In this document: positions 1 to 8,504 of the stretch, one piece after another | Layout: every line of letters starts with the position of its first letter | Numbering within the stretch: the first letter of the stretch is position 1 | From: Deltaproteobacteria bacterium | Lineage (GTDB): Bacteria > Desulfobacterota > Dissulfuribacteria > Dissulfuribacterales > UBA3076 | DNA length: 64,000 bases | NCBI GenBank assembly: GCA_018399745.1 | Contig: JAGYNZ010000012.1 | Span: 1 to 64,000, forward strand | Direction: 5' to 3' | Program-made: the position numbers and the translations under genes | Notes under the pieces: model-generated | Told to the model about the DNA's origin: nothing | Seen by the model: the letters and a program-made list of their open reading frames with translations, nothing else | Database searches by the model: none

Positions 1-54
1 ATTTGACCAGCCACTGAATAGCGCATTTTTAAAAAAGTCCAGGATATATGATAT

Positions 55-330
55 GTAGGACACGGATTAGGAAATATGGATTGTGCAATCTGTGTGTCGT
101 TGCAGGCGACCCGTGTCAGAAAAAAGTCTTAGACACGGATTAAAACAGTGTAATCCTGTGTCGCGAAGCGACCCGTGTCAAAGAACTATTTAGACACGGA
201 TTACACGGATTAACACGGATTAAGAAAGAGCAAAGAGACCCGTGTCAGAAAAAAGTCTTAGACACGGATTTCACGGATTAACATGGATTAAGAAATATGT
301 ACCGTGTAATCAGTGTGGCACTCCAAACGA
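55..330 (+). repeat. Cluster of CACGGATT-type dispersed repeat units
   Basis: This gap carries several imperfect copies of one unit. A 34-base core is identical at 108-141 and 237-270, and a diverged copy lies at 170-203. Each core runs from GACCCGTGTC to GACACGGATT and is followed by short CACGGATTA direct repeats. A small hairpin GTCGC-GAA-GCGAC (160-172) precedes one core. A closely related copy in the opposite orientation lies at 4190-4310. Spacing and sequence between cores vary, so this is not CRISPR. Bases 1-54 show nothing recognisable. Confidence 0.8.
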
Positions 331-408
331 CCCGCTCAGGAAAAGCTCTATGACTCAACATAAAGCCGCAATATGACGATTATGTTTAAAACTGAAGTGA
401 TTGGTTAC

Positions 409-450
409 AGGTTCAGGGTTCAGGGTTCAAGGTTCAAGGTTCAAGGGTTA
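409..450. repeat. Heptamer tandem repeat, GGTTCAR type
   Basis: About five tandem 7-base units of the form AGGTTCA/GGGTTCA lie here. A shorter, reverse-oriented set (GAACCTT, GAACGTT) lies at 579-601 just before the exosortase gene. Related arrays occur at 2217-2240, 2360-2419 and 57571-57616. Confidence 0.8.
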
Positions 451-620
451 CAAGGTGTTGATATACATCACTTTAAAGTATAATACTCAGATTGACCTCT
501 TTTACCCATCGGGTGAATATGCGCGTCTTCTCTATTGAGATATCATCCTTTTGATATCAGTTATTTAAGGCTCTTCAACCGTGAACCTTGAACGTTGAAC
601 CGCTCACCCAGGGTTAAAGC

Positions 621-2192
621 ATGAATTCATTGCCAAAAATAAGACCTGAATCCTTTCTGAAGGGTCTCTTGTACGGCTTACTGCTGATAAGTCTGTATTA
701 TTCTTCTTACCAGTATATGATTTCTACTTGGGGTGGAGCAGATTACACTTACTGCTATATCGTACCTTTTATTGTTCTATATCTGATATGGGAAAACAGA
801 AACAGCCTGAGGCAGAAAGTATCCTATACTTCCTGGGCAGGCCTTGTCCCCCTTTTATTAGGGCTTCTCTTTTTCTGGATGGGTGAGCTCGCGGGGGAGT
901 ACTATACACTTTTTATATCCTCCTGGCTGGTTGCAGTCGGACTATGCTGGCTGCACATGGGCTGGCACAAGCTGAAGCAGATATGGTTTCCCCTCTTTAT
1001 ATCTCTTGCCATGTTCCCCCTGCCCCAATTTCTTAACACCAAAATCACCTTGCGTCTGAAGCTCCTGTCGTCCGAGCTGGGTGTGGCTATAATGCAACTC
1101 TGGGGGATGTCTGCACACAGGGAAGGAAATATCATAGACCTTGGATATACACAGCTGCAGGTAGTGGATGCATGCAGTGGTTTACGGTATTTTTTCCCCC
1201 TTATTCTGCTAGGAGTCCTGATTGCCTATTTTTACAGGACCAAGTTCTGGAAAAGCGCACTTATTGTTCTGTCAACCGCCCCACTTGCCATTATTACCAA
1301 CGGTCTGCGCATCGCCCTGGCAGGAATGCTCTATGAGATATGGGGAACGAAAATTGCCGAGGGTTTTTTCCATGGATTCTCAGGCTGGTTTATCTTCATG
1401 TTTTCACTCGGCATCCTCTTACTTGAAATATGGCTATTAAATAAGTTTTTTCCGGAGACAGAAGAAAAATTAAGGTTAAAGGCCAAAGGACAGGAAAGGA
1501 GGGAGGAAATGGGAGAGGAAACTCGAAATTCGAAATTCGAAATTCGAAATTTCTTTTCCCCTCCACAGTTTATTGTGGCTGTTATCCTGCTGGGGGTTAC
1601 CCTGGCTGTCTTCAACACAGTGGATTTCAGGGAAAATATTCCCATAAAGAGGCCTTTGAATGAATTTCCTTTAAATATCGATAATTGGACAGGCACATGT
1701 GAATTTATGGAACAGAAATTTACCGATGCCCTGGACCTGAGCGATTATGTGATTGTAAATTACCAGGATCCCATGGGAAGTTCAGTGAATTTCTATGCGG
1801 CCTATTACGAGTCACAGCGGAAAGGGGAATCGATCCACTCGCCAGGCACGTGTCTTCCCGGCAGCGGATGGATCTTCAACCAGGCCGGAGAGATCGATAT
1901 TTCCACCCCTGGATTTCATGGCGGCAGCATGCGCGTTCGTCGTGCCTACACGCAAAAAGGGGCGTACAGGCAGCTTTCTTATTACTGGTTTCCGCAGAGG
2001 GGGCGTATCTTGACCAATGCATACCAGTTGAAGATCTACAATTTTTGGGATGCGCTCACAAAACAAAGGACAGACGGTGCGCTTGTACGTGTGATAACCC
2101 CTGTCCACGAAGAAGAAGGACCCCAAAAGGCAGAAGAGAGGTTGCAGGGATTTGTGCAGGAGATTGTCCCCATTCTGAATCAGTATCTATGA
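621..2192 (+). CDS. xrtD: Exosortase (XrtD/VPLPA-CTERM type) fused to an EpsI domain
   Basis: Inner-membrane transpeptidase-like enzyme expected to cleave C-terminal VPLPA/PEP-CTERM sorting signals and help anchor exported proteins. The first ~275 residues are strongly hydrophobic with many membrane segments and carry the exosortase triad: Cys185 in DACSGLRY, Arg230 in NGLRIALAG and His251 in FHGFSGW. After a polar linker (~280-312) and a further membrane segment, the C-terminal ~190 residues are an EpsI-like domain (CLPGSGW motif). Fusion to EpsI and the 523-residue length fit the XrtD subfamily, and a VPLPA-type substrate is encoded at 13363. The linker contains four tandem TCGAAAT heptamers (1523-1550). 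No strong ribosome binding site is visible before the ATG; GGGTTAAAGC precedes it. Confidence 0.85.
   Translation: MNSLPKIRPESFLKGLLYGLLLISLYYSSYQYMISTWGGADYTYCYIVPFIVLYLIWENRNSLRQKVSYTSWAGLVPLLLGLLFFWMGELAGEYYTLFISSWLVAVGLCWLHMGWHKLKQIWFPLFISLAMFPLPQFLNTKITLRLKLLSSELGVAIMQLWGMSAHREGNIIDLGYTQLQVVDACSGLRYFFPLILLGVLIAYFYRTKFWKSALIVLSTAPLAIITNGLRIALAGMLYEIWGTKIAEGFFHGFSGWFIFMFSLGILLLEIWLLNKFFPETEEKLRLKAKGQERREEMGEETRNSKFEIRNFFSPPQFIVAVILLGVTLAVFNTVDFRENIPIKRPLNEFPLNIDNWTGTCEFMEQKFTDALDLSDYVIVNYQDPMGSSVNFYAAYYESQRKGESIHSPGTCLPGSGWIFNQAGEIDISTPGFHGGSMRVRRAYTQKGAYRQLSYYWFPQRGRILTNAYQLKIYNFWDALTKQRTDGALVRVITPVHEEEGPQKAEERLQGFVQEIVPILNQYL
1523..1550. repeat. Four tandem TCGAAAT heptamers inside the exosortase gene
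   Basis: Four perfect copies of the 7-mer TCGAAAT encode part of the linker between exosortase and EpsI domains (residues NSKFEIRNF). The frame is kept although 28 bases is not a multiple of three. The period matches the intergenic heptamer arrays but the sequence differs. Confidence 0.85.
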
Positions 2193-2216
2193 AAAAATAA
2201 CCTGTAACCGTTAATG

Positions 2217-2240
2217 GGTTCAAAGGTTCAAAGGTTCAGA
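2217..2240. repeat. GGTTCAAA tandem repeat
   Basis: Three tandem GGTTCAAA/GGTTCAG units lie 24 bases after the exosortase stop codon, belonging to the same repeat class as 409-450. Confidence 0.65.
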
Positions 2241-2270
2241 AGTTAAAAACAGTTGATTCGTGAGTTCTGA

Positions 2271-2381
2271 ATGGAGAAGGTATCATGGAAACGATTTGAG
2301 GATATTAGGGTATGGCACTTGGCCCAAGACCTAACCCGCAAAGTCAATGAAAGAAAGGTAACCTTGAACCTTGAACCTTAA
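2271..2381 (+). pseudogene. N-terminal fragment of a four-helix-bundle (23S rRNA IVP-type) protein
   Basis: An ATG-initiated frame of 36 codons reads MEKVSWKRFEDIRVWHLAQD and continues to ...KVNERK before running into the heptamer array and a TAA. The FEDIRVWHLAQDL start is typical of the four-helix-bundle/S23 family (usually ~115-130 residues), in which the motif F-E-D-l-x-V-W-x-x-A begins the protein. Everything after about residue 29 is replaced by repeat-derived sequence, so only the first helix remains. It sits between two repeat arrays. I judge it a decayed remnant and not a functional gene. Confidence 0.65.
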
Positions 2382-2419
2382 ACCTTAAACCCTGAACCCT
2401 GAACCCTGAACCCTGAACC
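2360..2419. repeat. Heptamer tandem repeat, AACCTTG/AACCCTG type
   Basis: Eight to nine near-perfect 7-base units (AACCTTG, AACCTTA, AACCCTG) run in tandem, the reverse-complement form of the GGTTCAR arrays. It overlaps and terminates the four-helix-bundle fragment. Confidence 0.85.
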
Positions 2420-2486
2420 GATCGTTTTAGATATAAAAAAATAACCTTAACAGCTAATCACTTAAATTAGGTAAAACTAAAATTCA

Positions 2487-4130
2487 ATGTCCCTTATCAT
2501 GACCACCCTGTTTTTTTCTATTTTCCTCACTATTTCTCTGGTACCGCTTGTTTCAAAGTTTTCGATCCGGCTCCATGCCATGGATATTCCCGATCAAAGA
2601 AAGGTGCACGAAAGATCTATACCAAGGCTAGGCGGGGTCTCCATGGCATTAGGCGTCTTCATTACCACCCTCATTCTCCTGCCGAAAAACGATTTTGTAA
2701 ACGCCTTCATCATTGGTTCCGGAATAATTGTAATCTTCGGCTTTATAGATGACTTGACAGGACTGGGGTATAAAAGCAAGTTCACCGGTCAGATCATTAG
2801 TGCTCTCATTGTCATTTTCTACGGCAAGGTGAAAATAGTAACTTTAGGTACCCTCATTCCAAGCAGTCTATGCCTCAGTGACTGGTCATCCTTTCTGTTA
2901 ACCTTCATTATCATAGTTGGAGTCACAAATGCCATTAACCTTTCCGATGGCCTGGATGGTCTGGCAGGGGGAATATGTCTCCTTATATTTTCCTGTACTG
3001 CCTATTTGGCTTACAAAGAAGGAATGTTTACCATTTTACTTCTGGCCGTTTCAATGGTCGGCGTTATTTTCGGTTTTTTGAGATTCAATACCTATCCGGC
3101 GACCATTTTTATGGGAGATACGGGAAGTCAATTACTAGGATTTTCCGGGATTGTCCTGGCTATAAAACTGACCCAGGAAAGTTTTTCTCTCAGCCCTGTA
3201 CTGCCTTTAATCCTCTTCGGCTTTCCCATACTTGATACCCTGACGGTGATGTCACAGCGTATTGCAGAAGGCAGGTCACCCTTTATGGCCGACAAAAATC
3301 ACCTCCATCATAAATTTCTCTGTCTGGGTTTTTTCCATACGGAAGCGGTATTTTTGATCTATATTATTCAATCTATCCTGGTTACTTCCGCACTTTTTTT
3401 CAGTTCTTCTTCTGACAGATTGCTTTTAAGCGGTTATGCAATCTTTTCCGCAATAATACTTGTATTTTTTATATATGCGGAAAGATCCGATTACAGAATA
3501 AAACGGTATGATATCATAGATAAGGTATTCAAGGGCAAGCTAAGTATACTGAAGGAAAGGGGAATACTGATCAGGTCGTGTTTTTTAACAGTAAAGCTGG
3601 GACTGCCCGCGCTTGTCCTTTTCACTGCGTTTATGCCCCATACTATTCCCAGATATTTTTCTTTTCTCGCAGCGCTCTTTGTGATTCTGGTTGCCTCCTC
3701 TTATATATTTAAAAGAGAATGGCTGGGGGATACACTGAGGGTCACAATGTATTTCACCATACCGTCTTTAGTATATCTAGGTGAAAAAAACGCCGTGGCC
3801 TGGATGACACATCAATATACCCTGGCCTATGATCTATGCTTACTTATATTGGCTTTTTTCGTAATAGTAACCCTGAAATTCACCAGACGGCAAAAGGGAT
3901 TTAAGGTCAGTCCCATGGACTTTCTTATCCTTTTTATTGTACTTATGGTCCCCATGCTGCCGGACCAGAGGATTCAGAGCTATCATATAGGAATGCTGGC
4001 ATCCAAAATAATCGTATTATTTTTCAGCTACGAAGTCCTGATTGGAGAACTTAGGGGCAAACTGGAAAATCTTAGCCTTGCTGCACTGGTCACGTTTTCC
4101 GTGATAACTCTGCGCGGATTATTCATGTAG
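2487..4130 (+). CDS. WecA/MraY-family polyprenyl-phosphate sugar-1-phosphate transferase with long membrane C-terminus
   Basis: Expected to start exopolysaccharide synthesis by transferring a (probably N-acetylhexosamine) phosphate from a UDP-sugar to undecaprenyl phosphate at the inner membrane. Family motifs are intact: RKVHERSIPRLGG (38-50), FIDDLTGL with Asp88/Asp89, NLSDGLDGLAGG (151-162), GDTGSQ (211-216) and the HLHH loop (273-276). The catalytic part ends near residue 330. About 200 further residues form additional hydrophobic segments that ordinary WecA proteins (~360 residues) lack; their role is unknown. It lies in the exosortase locus. The sugar specificity cannot be read from sequence. 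Only a weak AGGT lies before the ATG. Confidence 0.85.
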   Translation: MSLIMTTLFFSIFLTISLVPLVSKFSIRLHAMDIPDQRKVHERSIPRLGGVSMALGVFITTLILLPKNDFVNAFIIGSGIIVIFGFIDDLTGLGYKSKFTGQIISALIVIFYGKVKIVTLGTLIPSSLCLSDWSSFLLTFIIIVGVTNAINLSDGLDGLAGGICLLIFSCTAYLAYKEGMFTILLLAVSMVGVIFGFLRFNTYPATIFMGDTGSQLLGFSGIVLAIKLTQESFSLSPVLPLILFGFPILDTLTVMSQRIAEGRSPFMADKNHLHHKFLCLGFFHTEAVFLIYIIQSILVTSALFFSSSSDRLLLSGYAIFSAIILVFFIYAERSDYRIKRYDIIDKVFKGKLSILKERGILIRSCFLTVKLGLPALVLFTAFMPHTIPRYFSFLAALFVILVASSYIFKREWLGDTLRVTMYFTIPSLVYLGEKNAVAWMTHQYTLAYDLCLLILAFFVIVTLKFTRRQKGFKVSPMDFLILFIVLMVPMLPDQRIQSYHIGMLASKIIVLFFSYEVLIGELRGKLENLSLAALVTFSVITLRGLFM

Positions 4131-4189
4131 CATATTGTGAGTATATGTGACCGGTGTATATAGATTTAATGAATGAAATCCGTATCTAT

Positions 4190-4310
4190 AATTTTTTTTG
4201 GCACGACTGATTTAATCCGTGTTAATCCGTGAAATCAGTGTCTAAGATATTTTTTTCTGACACGGGTCGCCTATGGCGACACACAGATTGCACGGTCTAA
4301 ATTTATCAAG
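4190..4310 (-). repeat. Inverted copy of the CACGGATT-type dispersed repeat
   Basis: Read on the minus strand this matches the 55-330 cluster: a GTCGCC-ATA-GGCGAC hairpin (4266-4280), the core GACCCGTGTCAGAAAAAA followed by CTTAGACACT, then CACGGATTAACACGGATTA. Together the two copies flank the exosortase and WecA-like genes in inverted orientation. Bases 4131-4189 and 4311-4383 hold nothing else recognisable. Confidence 0.8.
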
Positions 4311-4395
4311 CCGTGCCTGAGATCCATTTGATGCGGGTCGGCCTTGGCTGAATTCGACAGAATATAATAAGATCAAAAATAAAGAGGAGATGATT

Positions 4396-4962
4396 ATGAA
4401 AAATATCGCTTATTGTGCGTTGATATGTTTCCTGGTGCTGTCCATTATGTGCTTTATGCTTGATAAAGATTGCAGGGCTGGTGACTATATTATCGCACCG
4501 GCTGATGCACTGGAGATATCAATATGGGGTGAAGAAGAGCTCGCGAGGCAACTGGTGGTCTGTCCTGACGGCAAGGTCTCCTTTCCCCTGGTGGGGGATC
4601 TGACGGTTGCAGGAAAGACTACAGCAGAGGTAAAGGCCCTGGTTGAAGAAAAGATTAGTATTTTTATCCCCGAAGCCAGCGCAACGGTTATTGTATCACA
4701 GTTGGGGAGCCTCCAGTATTACGTGATCGGAAAGGTACAAAATCCGGGCATGTTCAATGTCTCCAAAACGCTCAGTGTGCTGCAGGCTCTGGCCATGGCC
4801 GGAGGGCTGTCAACTTTTGCCAAGGAAGACGGGATTAATATCATACGATACCATGAGGACGAGACCGTTCGGTTGCCGTTTAATTATAATGAGGTAAAAA
4901 AGGGGGAAAATCTGCAGCAGAACATACTGCTTGAAAGGGGTGATGTAGTCCTTGTGCCTTAA
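4396..4962 (+). CDS. Wza-like polysaccharide biosynthesis/export protein
   Basis: Periplasmic/outer-membrane polysaccharide export component of the Wza family. After an N-terminal hydrophobic signal segment (about residues 3-21) comes the Poly_export domain (roughly 28-105, beginning GDYIIAPADALEISIWGEEEL) and one SLBB/soluble-ligand-binding domain (about 108-170, YYVIGKVQNPGMF). It is short (188 residues) compared with E. coli Wza and lacks the C-terminal membrane helix, as is common for exosortase-linked versions. I chose the ATG at 4396 because GAGGAG (4384-4389) abuts the in-frame ATG at 4390 and is correctly spaced only for the second. No clear lipobox. It overlaps the next gene by 11 bases. 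Confidence 0.85.
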   Translation: MKNIAYCALICFLVLSIMCFMLDKDCRAGDYIIAPADALEISIWGEEELARQLVVCPDGKVSFPLVGDLTVAGKTTAEVKALVEEKISIFIPEASATVIVSQLGSLQYYVIGKVQNPGMFNVSKTLSVLQALAMAGGLSTFAKEDGINIIRYHEDETVRLPFNYNEVKKGENLQQNILLERGDVVLVP

Positions 4963-6181
4963 AAAGGCCCTGTGCCTCATACCATCTTTTGTCTGTCTCT
5001 TCGTGCTTTGCGGAAAAGCGACCAATGCGGCGGACTGGTCGTTCAATCCAGGGATAGAGGTATCAGAGGAGTATAATGACAATGTCCTTTTTACGGAAAG
5101 GGCTACTCTGGAAGACTTCATTACCTCCATAAAACCAAAAATGCAGCTCCTGGGCCGGACAGAGCGAACACAACTGCGCCTTGATTCTACGGTAGCCGGA
5201 GAGAAATATTGCAGATACGAGGACCTGGATACTGTCAACACGGACAACAGGGCCTCTTTTGAACGCAGATGGAGCCCCAAATTCTTTACCACACTGAACG
5301 GGACATTCAGAAAGGATGAAATTCTGGAGACGGAACTGGAAAGGGCGGGACAAGTGGGCGTTAGGGAAGACCGTTATATCTACGGCGTTGACCTTTCCGG
5401 TACATATGCCTTGAGTGATACATTCTCTCTGACATCAGGCGGAGGCGGGAACTTCAATCATTATCCTGATGGTCCCTATCCTGATCTTGACCTATGGCAG
5501 ATCAATGTGAACCCTGTGTGGACCATTAATCTTCACGACAGGGCAGGACTTTTCATAAATTATTACGATGCGGATTATGAAGATATAGCGACTATCAGGA
5601 CATTTACAGCCAGCCTTTACTGGCGGAGAGATCTGAGTGAAACCACCTATTTCCTCCTTGGTGCTGGATATCGTTACACGAGGACCAGGTACGGGATTCG
5701 GGATATCAATATCATCATCGATCCCGATACCGGTCTTCTGGTCCTTGAACCGGTGGAAAAAGAGCAGACCTGGAGAGACGACGGGTTTATTTTCAATTTT
5801 GAACTCAATAATGACTGGACTGACCGTTTTTCTACAGTCCTGACTGCAGGCAGAGAACACTATAATTCTATCGACGCAAGGGGTATCGAAAGAAGCTATA
5901 TACGGACGAACCTCAAATATCGATTGAGCGAAACGGTTTCCGGCAATTGCCGAATCGGGTACGACACAACTACCGAGGATGATCCAACAGAAGATGATAC
6001 TGATTATATCAGGGTTTCCCCATACTTAAACTGGAGACTTACCGGGAATCTGACTGTCAGCTTCGGCCTGTCATACGAATACGGCCGAGAGGAAACTGAA
6101 TACAATAATTATAATCGGGACAGGTTCAGGGGATGGATAACCGTTTCATGTGGATACCCGCGGTTTCTGGCGCAGCATTAG
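4952..6181 (+). CDS. Exopolysaccharide-locus outer-membrane beta-barrel protein
   Basis: Predicted outer-membrane beta-barrel of the type found in exosortase/EPS loci (BBP2-like or TIGR03016-like), possibly the export channel for the polysaccharide. A signal peptide ends near CGKATNAADW (about residue 27). The remainder alternates short amphipathic strands rich in aromatic residues (for example TYFLLGAGYRYTRTRY and SFGLSYEYGREETEY), as expected for a barrel. The start is a TTG inside the end of the Wza-like gene, with AAAGGGG 11 bases upstream, so translation is likely coupled. The exact family is a judgement from pattern and context; it could also be an adhesin-like barrel. Confidence 0.7.
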   Translation: MCLKKALCLIPSFVCLFVLCGKATNAADWSFNPGIEVSEEYNDNVLFTERATLEDFITSIKPKMQLLGRTERTQLRLDSTVAGEKYCRYEDLDTVNTDNRASFERRWSPKFFTTLNGTFRKDEILETELERAGQVGVREDRYIYGVDLSGTYALSDTFSLTSGGGGNFNHYPDGPYPDLDLWQINVNPVWTINLHDRAGLFINYYDADYEDIATIRTFTASLYWRRDLSETTYFLLGAGYRYTRTRYGIRDINIIIDPDTGLLVLEPVEKEQTWRDDGFIFNFELNNDWTDRFSTVLTAGREHYNSIDARGIERSYIRTNLKYRLSETVSGNCRIGYDTTTEDDPTEDDTDYIRVSPYLNWRLTGNLTVSFGLSYEYGREETEYNNYNRDRFRGWITVSCGYPRFLAQH

Positions 6182-6203
6182 GCTTATAAACTGATTGAGG
6201 GAT

Positions 6204-6221
6204 TAGCTGTTAGCTGTTAGC
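6204..6221. repeat. TAGCTGT heptamer repeat
   Basis: Two and a half tandem copies of TAGCTGT lie between the barrel and chain-length genes. The period is again seven bases, with a sequence unrelated to the GGTTCAR arrays. Confidence 0.6.
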
Positions 6222-6287
6222 ATTGAAAAATCAAGGTATTACGTGAGATAACAGGCCAGGTATTTTATTTTGGAGGTTTTCCCCGAT

Positions 6288-7781
6288 ATGGAACAGGGAC
6301 AGGATATAACCAGGATTAAGGAGATTATCAAGAGATGTAAATGGTGGTTGATTTTACCATTTGTATCCATTGTGATCCTTTCAGGTATCATCTGCCTTAT
6401 TTTGCCCAATATATATAAGTCTACGGCCACTATTCTCATTCAGAGCCAGCAGATACCTTCTACCATGGTCTCTTCCACTGTCACCGGTTATGCAGAGCAG
6501 AGGATCGATACCATAACCCAGGAAGTAATGTCCCGTTCAAGGATACTTAATCTCGTCAAAAAGTATGATCTGCTGCCGAAAAAACGCGGAAAATTCACCA
6601 CGGAAGAGCTGGTGGACAGGATTCGAGACCGGATCGTGCTGGAGCCCATCAATGCTGAAATAAATAAGGAGACCCAGAGCAGGCCGGTCCTCCTCACCAT
6701 TGCCTTTACCCTTTCCTACAATGATGAAGACCCTAAAAAGGCCCAGCTGGTCACCAACGAGATATCATCCTACTACCTGGAAAAGAACATTGAATCCCGG
6801 GAAAAGTATGCCCTGGAAACCACAAAGTTTCTGGAAGAACAGTTGACGGAAGTTAAATCGTCAATGGACAGCCTTGACGCCAAACTTGCCGAATACCGGG
6901 AAAAGCACCTGGAAAAACTCCCTGAATTCACCAATCTCAATATGCAGAAGGTTGAAAAGCTGAATTCAGACATCAGCAATATCAATATGCAGATCCGGTT
7001 AATGGAGGAACAAAGGGCAGCTCTGAAAAACAGTCTGGCATCTCTTGATCCGTATTCGAATACCACAGACCGGATTCTGAGCCCTGAAGAGAGACTTCAG
7101 CAGGCAGGACTTGAGCGGACGCAGCTCCTGTCTAAATATTCTGAGAAACACCCCATGATTCTGGCCAAAAACCGGGAGATCTCCCTGCTGGAACGGCAGG
7201 TGGGGAATGGAGACAATATCGGACAACTTAGATCGCATCTGGATGAACTTGAGCTGAAACTGGCTGACCTCAGATCAAGATATTCTGAAAACCATCCCGG
7301 CGTAAAGACAGCCCTTAAGGAGTTGAACGAAGTCAAGGAGGAAATCGCCTCACTCGATTCTCATAACATTGAAGACAATTCCGAGATTACCACAGATGCC
7401 ACCAACCCCTCCTACATAACGCTTAAGAGCGATCTTGACAAGATAACAATGTCCGTTTCTTCTCTGAAGGCAGAGAAAGACCGGTTGGAATCCCAGATGA
7501 AGGATGTGTATGCAAAACTGCATGCAATGCCTGAAATTGCCAAAAAATATAATGAACTCAACACGGATTATCAGAATACAAAGGCATATTACCAGGTACT
7601 TCAGCAAAAACTGCTGACTGCTCGAGTCTCACAGGGGATGGAAGAGGCCCAGCTGGAGAGACATTCAAGGTCATCGAACCCGCCTTTCTCCCTGAAAAAC
7701 CGGATAAACCAAACAGACTGGCAATCATATTTATCGGGATCGTACTGGGCATGGGGTTTTCCGTCGGAGCAGCGTCATTGA
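6288..7781 (+). CDS. Wzz/GumC-like polysaccharide chain-length determinant, frameshifted near its C-terminus
   Basis: Polysaccharide co-polymerase expected to control exopolysaccharide chain length and partner the BY-kinase-like protein downstream. It has an N-terminal membrane helix (WWLILPFVSIVILSGIICLI), a Wzz domain and a long periplasmic coiled-coil region. The start is ATG 6288, 10 bases after TGGAGG (6271-6276); a TTG 18 bases earlier overlaps that site. The frame is normal to about residue 456 (base 7655). There a base appears to be lost: the family-like continuation GETFKVIEPAFLPEKPDKPN is in the -1 frame, while this frame runs 42 unrelated residues to a stop at 7781. As written, the product lacks its C-terminal membrane helix. 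Confidence 0.85.
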   Translation: MEQGQDITRIKEIIKRCKWWLILPFVSIVILSGIICLILPNIYKSTATILIQSQQIPSTMVSSTVTGYAEQRIDTITQEVMSRSRILNLVKKYDLLPKKRGKFTTEELVDRIRDRIVLEPINAEINKETQSRPVLLTIAFTLSYNDEDPKKAQLVTNEISSYYLEKNIESREKYALETTKFLEEQLTEVKSSMDSLDAKLAEYREKHLEKLPEFTNLNMQKVEKLNSDISNINMQIRLMEEQRAALKNSLASLDPYSNTTDRILSPEERLQQAGLERTQLLSKYSEKHPMILAKNREISLLERQVGNGDNIGQLRSHLDELELKLADLRSRYSENHPGVKTALKELNEVKEEIASLDSHNIEDNSEITTDATNPSYITLKSDLDKITMSVSSLKAEKDRLESQMKDVYAKLHAMPEIAKKYNELNTDYQNTKAYYQVLQQKLLTARVSQGMEEAQLERHSRSSNPPFSLKNRINQTDWQSYLSGSYWAWGFPSEQRH

Positions 7782-8038
7782 GGGAATACTCGGACAGGCG
7801 TGTGCGAGATATGGAGATAATGGAAAGGCTTACTGGGGTTCCCGTATTATCTGTAATACCGTCGATTGTTACCCTTGAAGATTCGGCCAGGCAAAAGAAA
7901 AGGACCATTATCTGGGCCGGAACCGCGGTGGCCGGCATTTTCCTCGCACTGATACTTTTCCACTTTTTTGTCATGGATCTCTATGTCTTCTATGCAAAAT
8001 TAGTACGTTTATTTCAATCAAGATTTCCCGTAGGTTGA
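7655..8038 (+). pseudogene. Out-of-frame C-terminal part of the Wzz/GumC-like protein
   Basis: In the -1 frame from 7655 the sequence continues as the expected C-terminus: GETFKVIEPAFLPEKPDKPN, then a membrane helix (RLAIIFIGIVLGMGFSVGA), the ASLREYSDRRVRD stretch and a second hydrophobic segment (TIIWAGTAVAGIFLALILFH). Restoring one G at 7655-7656 would join it to the upstream part. It could be a sequencing error, a real disruption, or a rare -1 shift; no canonical slippery heptamer is seen at CAGCTGGAGAGA. An internal ATG at 7751 could give a separate 95-residue peptide but has no good ribosome binding site. Confidence 0.8.
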
Positions 8039-8481
8039 AGTGCCTGAAGTTTGAAATGAGCTGAAGTTAAGGGAAAAACACTTTAAACTTCAAAGAGCTA
8101 AAATGTGGATAATAAAGAATTCTCAAGGAATCTTGAGGAACGGACTTGAAAATTTGCTGTAAGAATAACTCACCTGTCGATGACTTTGCCAAATACACCT
8201 GAAGCGAAGGTAATACGAAACCAGATCACAAAGTCAGGGACTTCTGCCGGCGCAAATTACAGGAAAGCCAATCGTGCCAGGAGCAAGGCCGATTTTAAAA
8301 AAAGATTAAAATTTGCGAAAGCGAAGACAGTGAAACACAATACTGGTGAGAAGTGATTGTGAAGGCAAATTGGCTCTTCTGGGAAAAAGTAAGACCAGAG
8401 CATTGAGAATGCAGTGAGTTGCTTGCAATTTTCACATCTATCGGGAAAAAATTTTAATTTCAGCTCACTTTAGGCACTTCA
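8036..8481. mobile_element. Possible MITE-like element with 15-bp terminal inverted repeats
   Basis: This gap contains no recognisable gene. Its ends are inverted repeats: TGAAGTGCCTGAAGT (8036-8050) and the complement of TGAAGTGCCTAAAGT (8467-8481), 14 of 15 matching, with a second matching pair GAGCTGAA/TTCAGCTC just inside (8058-8065 and 8459-8466). The left end coincides with the stop codon of the Wzz-like C-terminal frame. The interior has several AATTTGC/GCAAATT segments that can pair with each other and a CTCAAG-GAAT-CTTGAG hairpin. No target-site duplication is evident. A similar short inverted repeat occurs at 43432-43479. Confidence 0.45.
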
Positions 8482-8504
8482 AACCTTTTTAGCGAGAGGC
8501 AACT

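Noticed and set aside
55-330. CRISPR-like array
   Set aside because: Core copies are separated by unequal, mutually similar stretches and carry internal hairpins; there are no unique spacers and no cas genes in the window.
6270-6287. TTG start 18 bases before the Wzz-like ATG
   Set aside because: The only good ribosome binding site (TGGAGG, 6271-6276) overlaps it and is correctly placed for ATG 6288.
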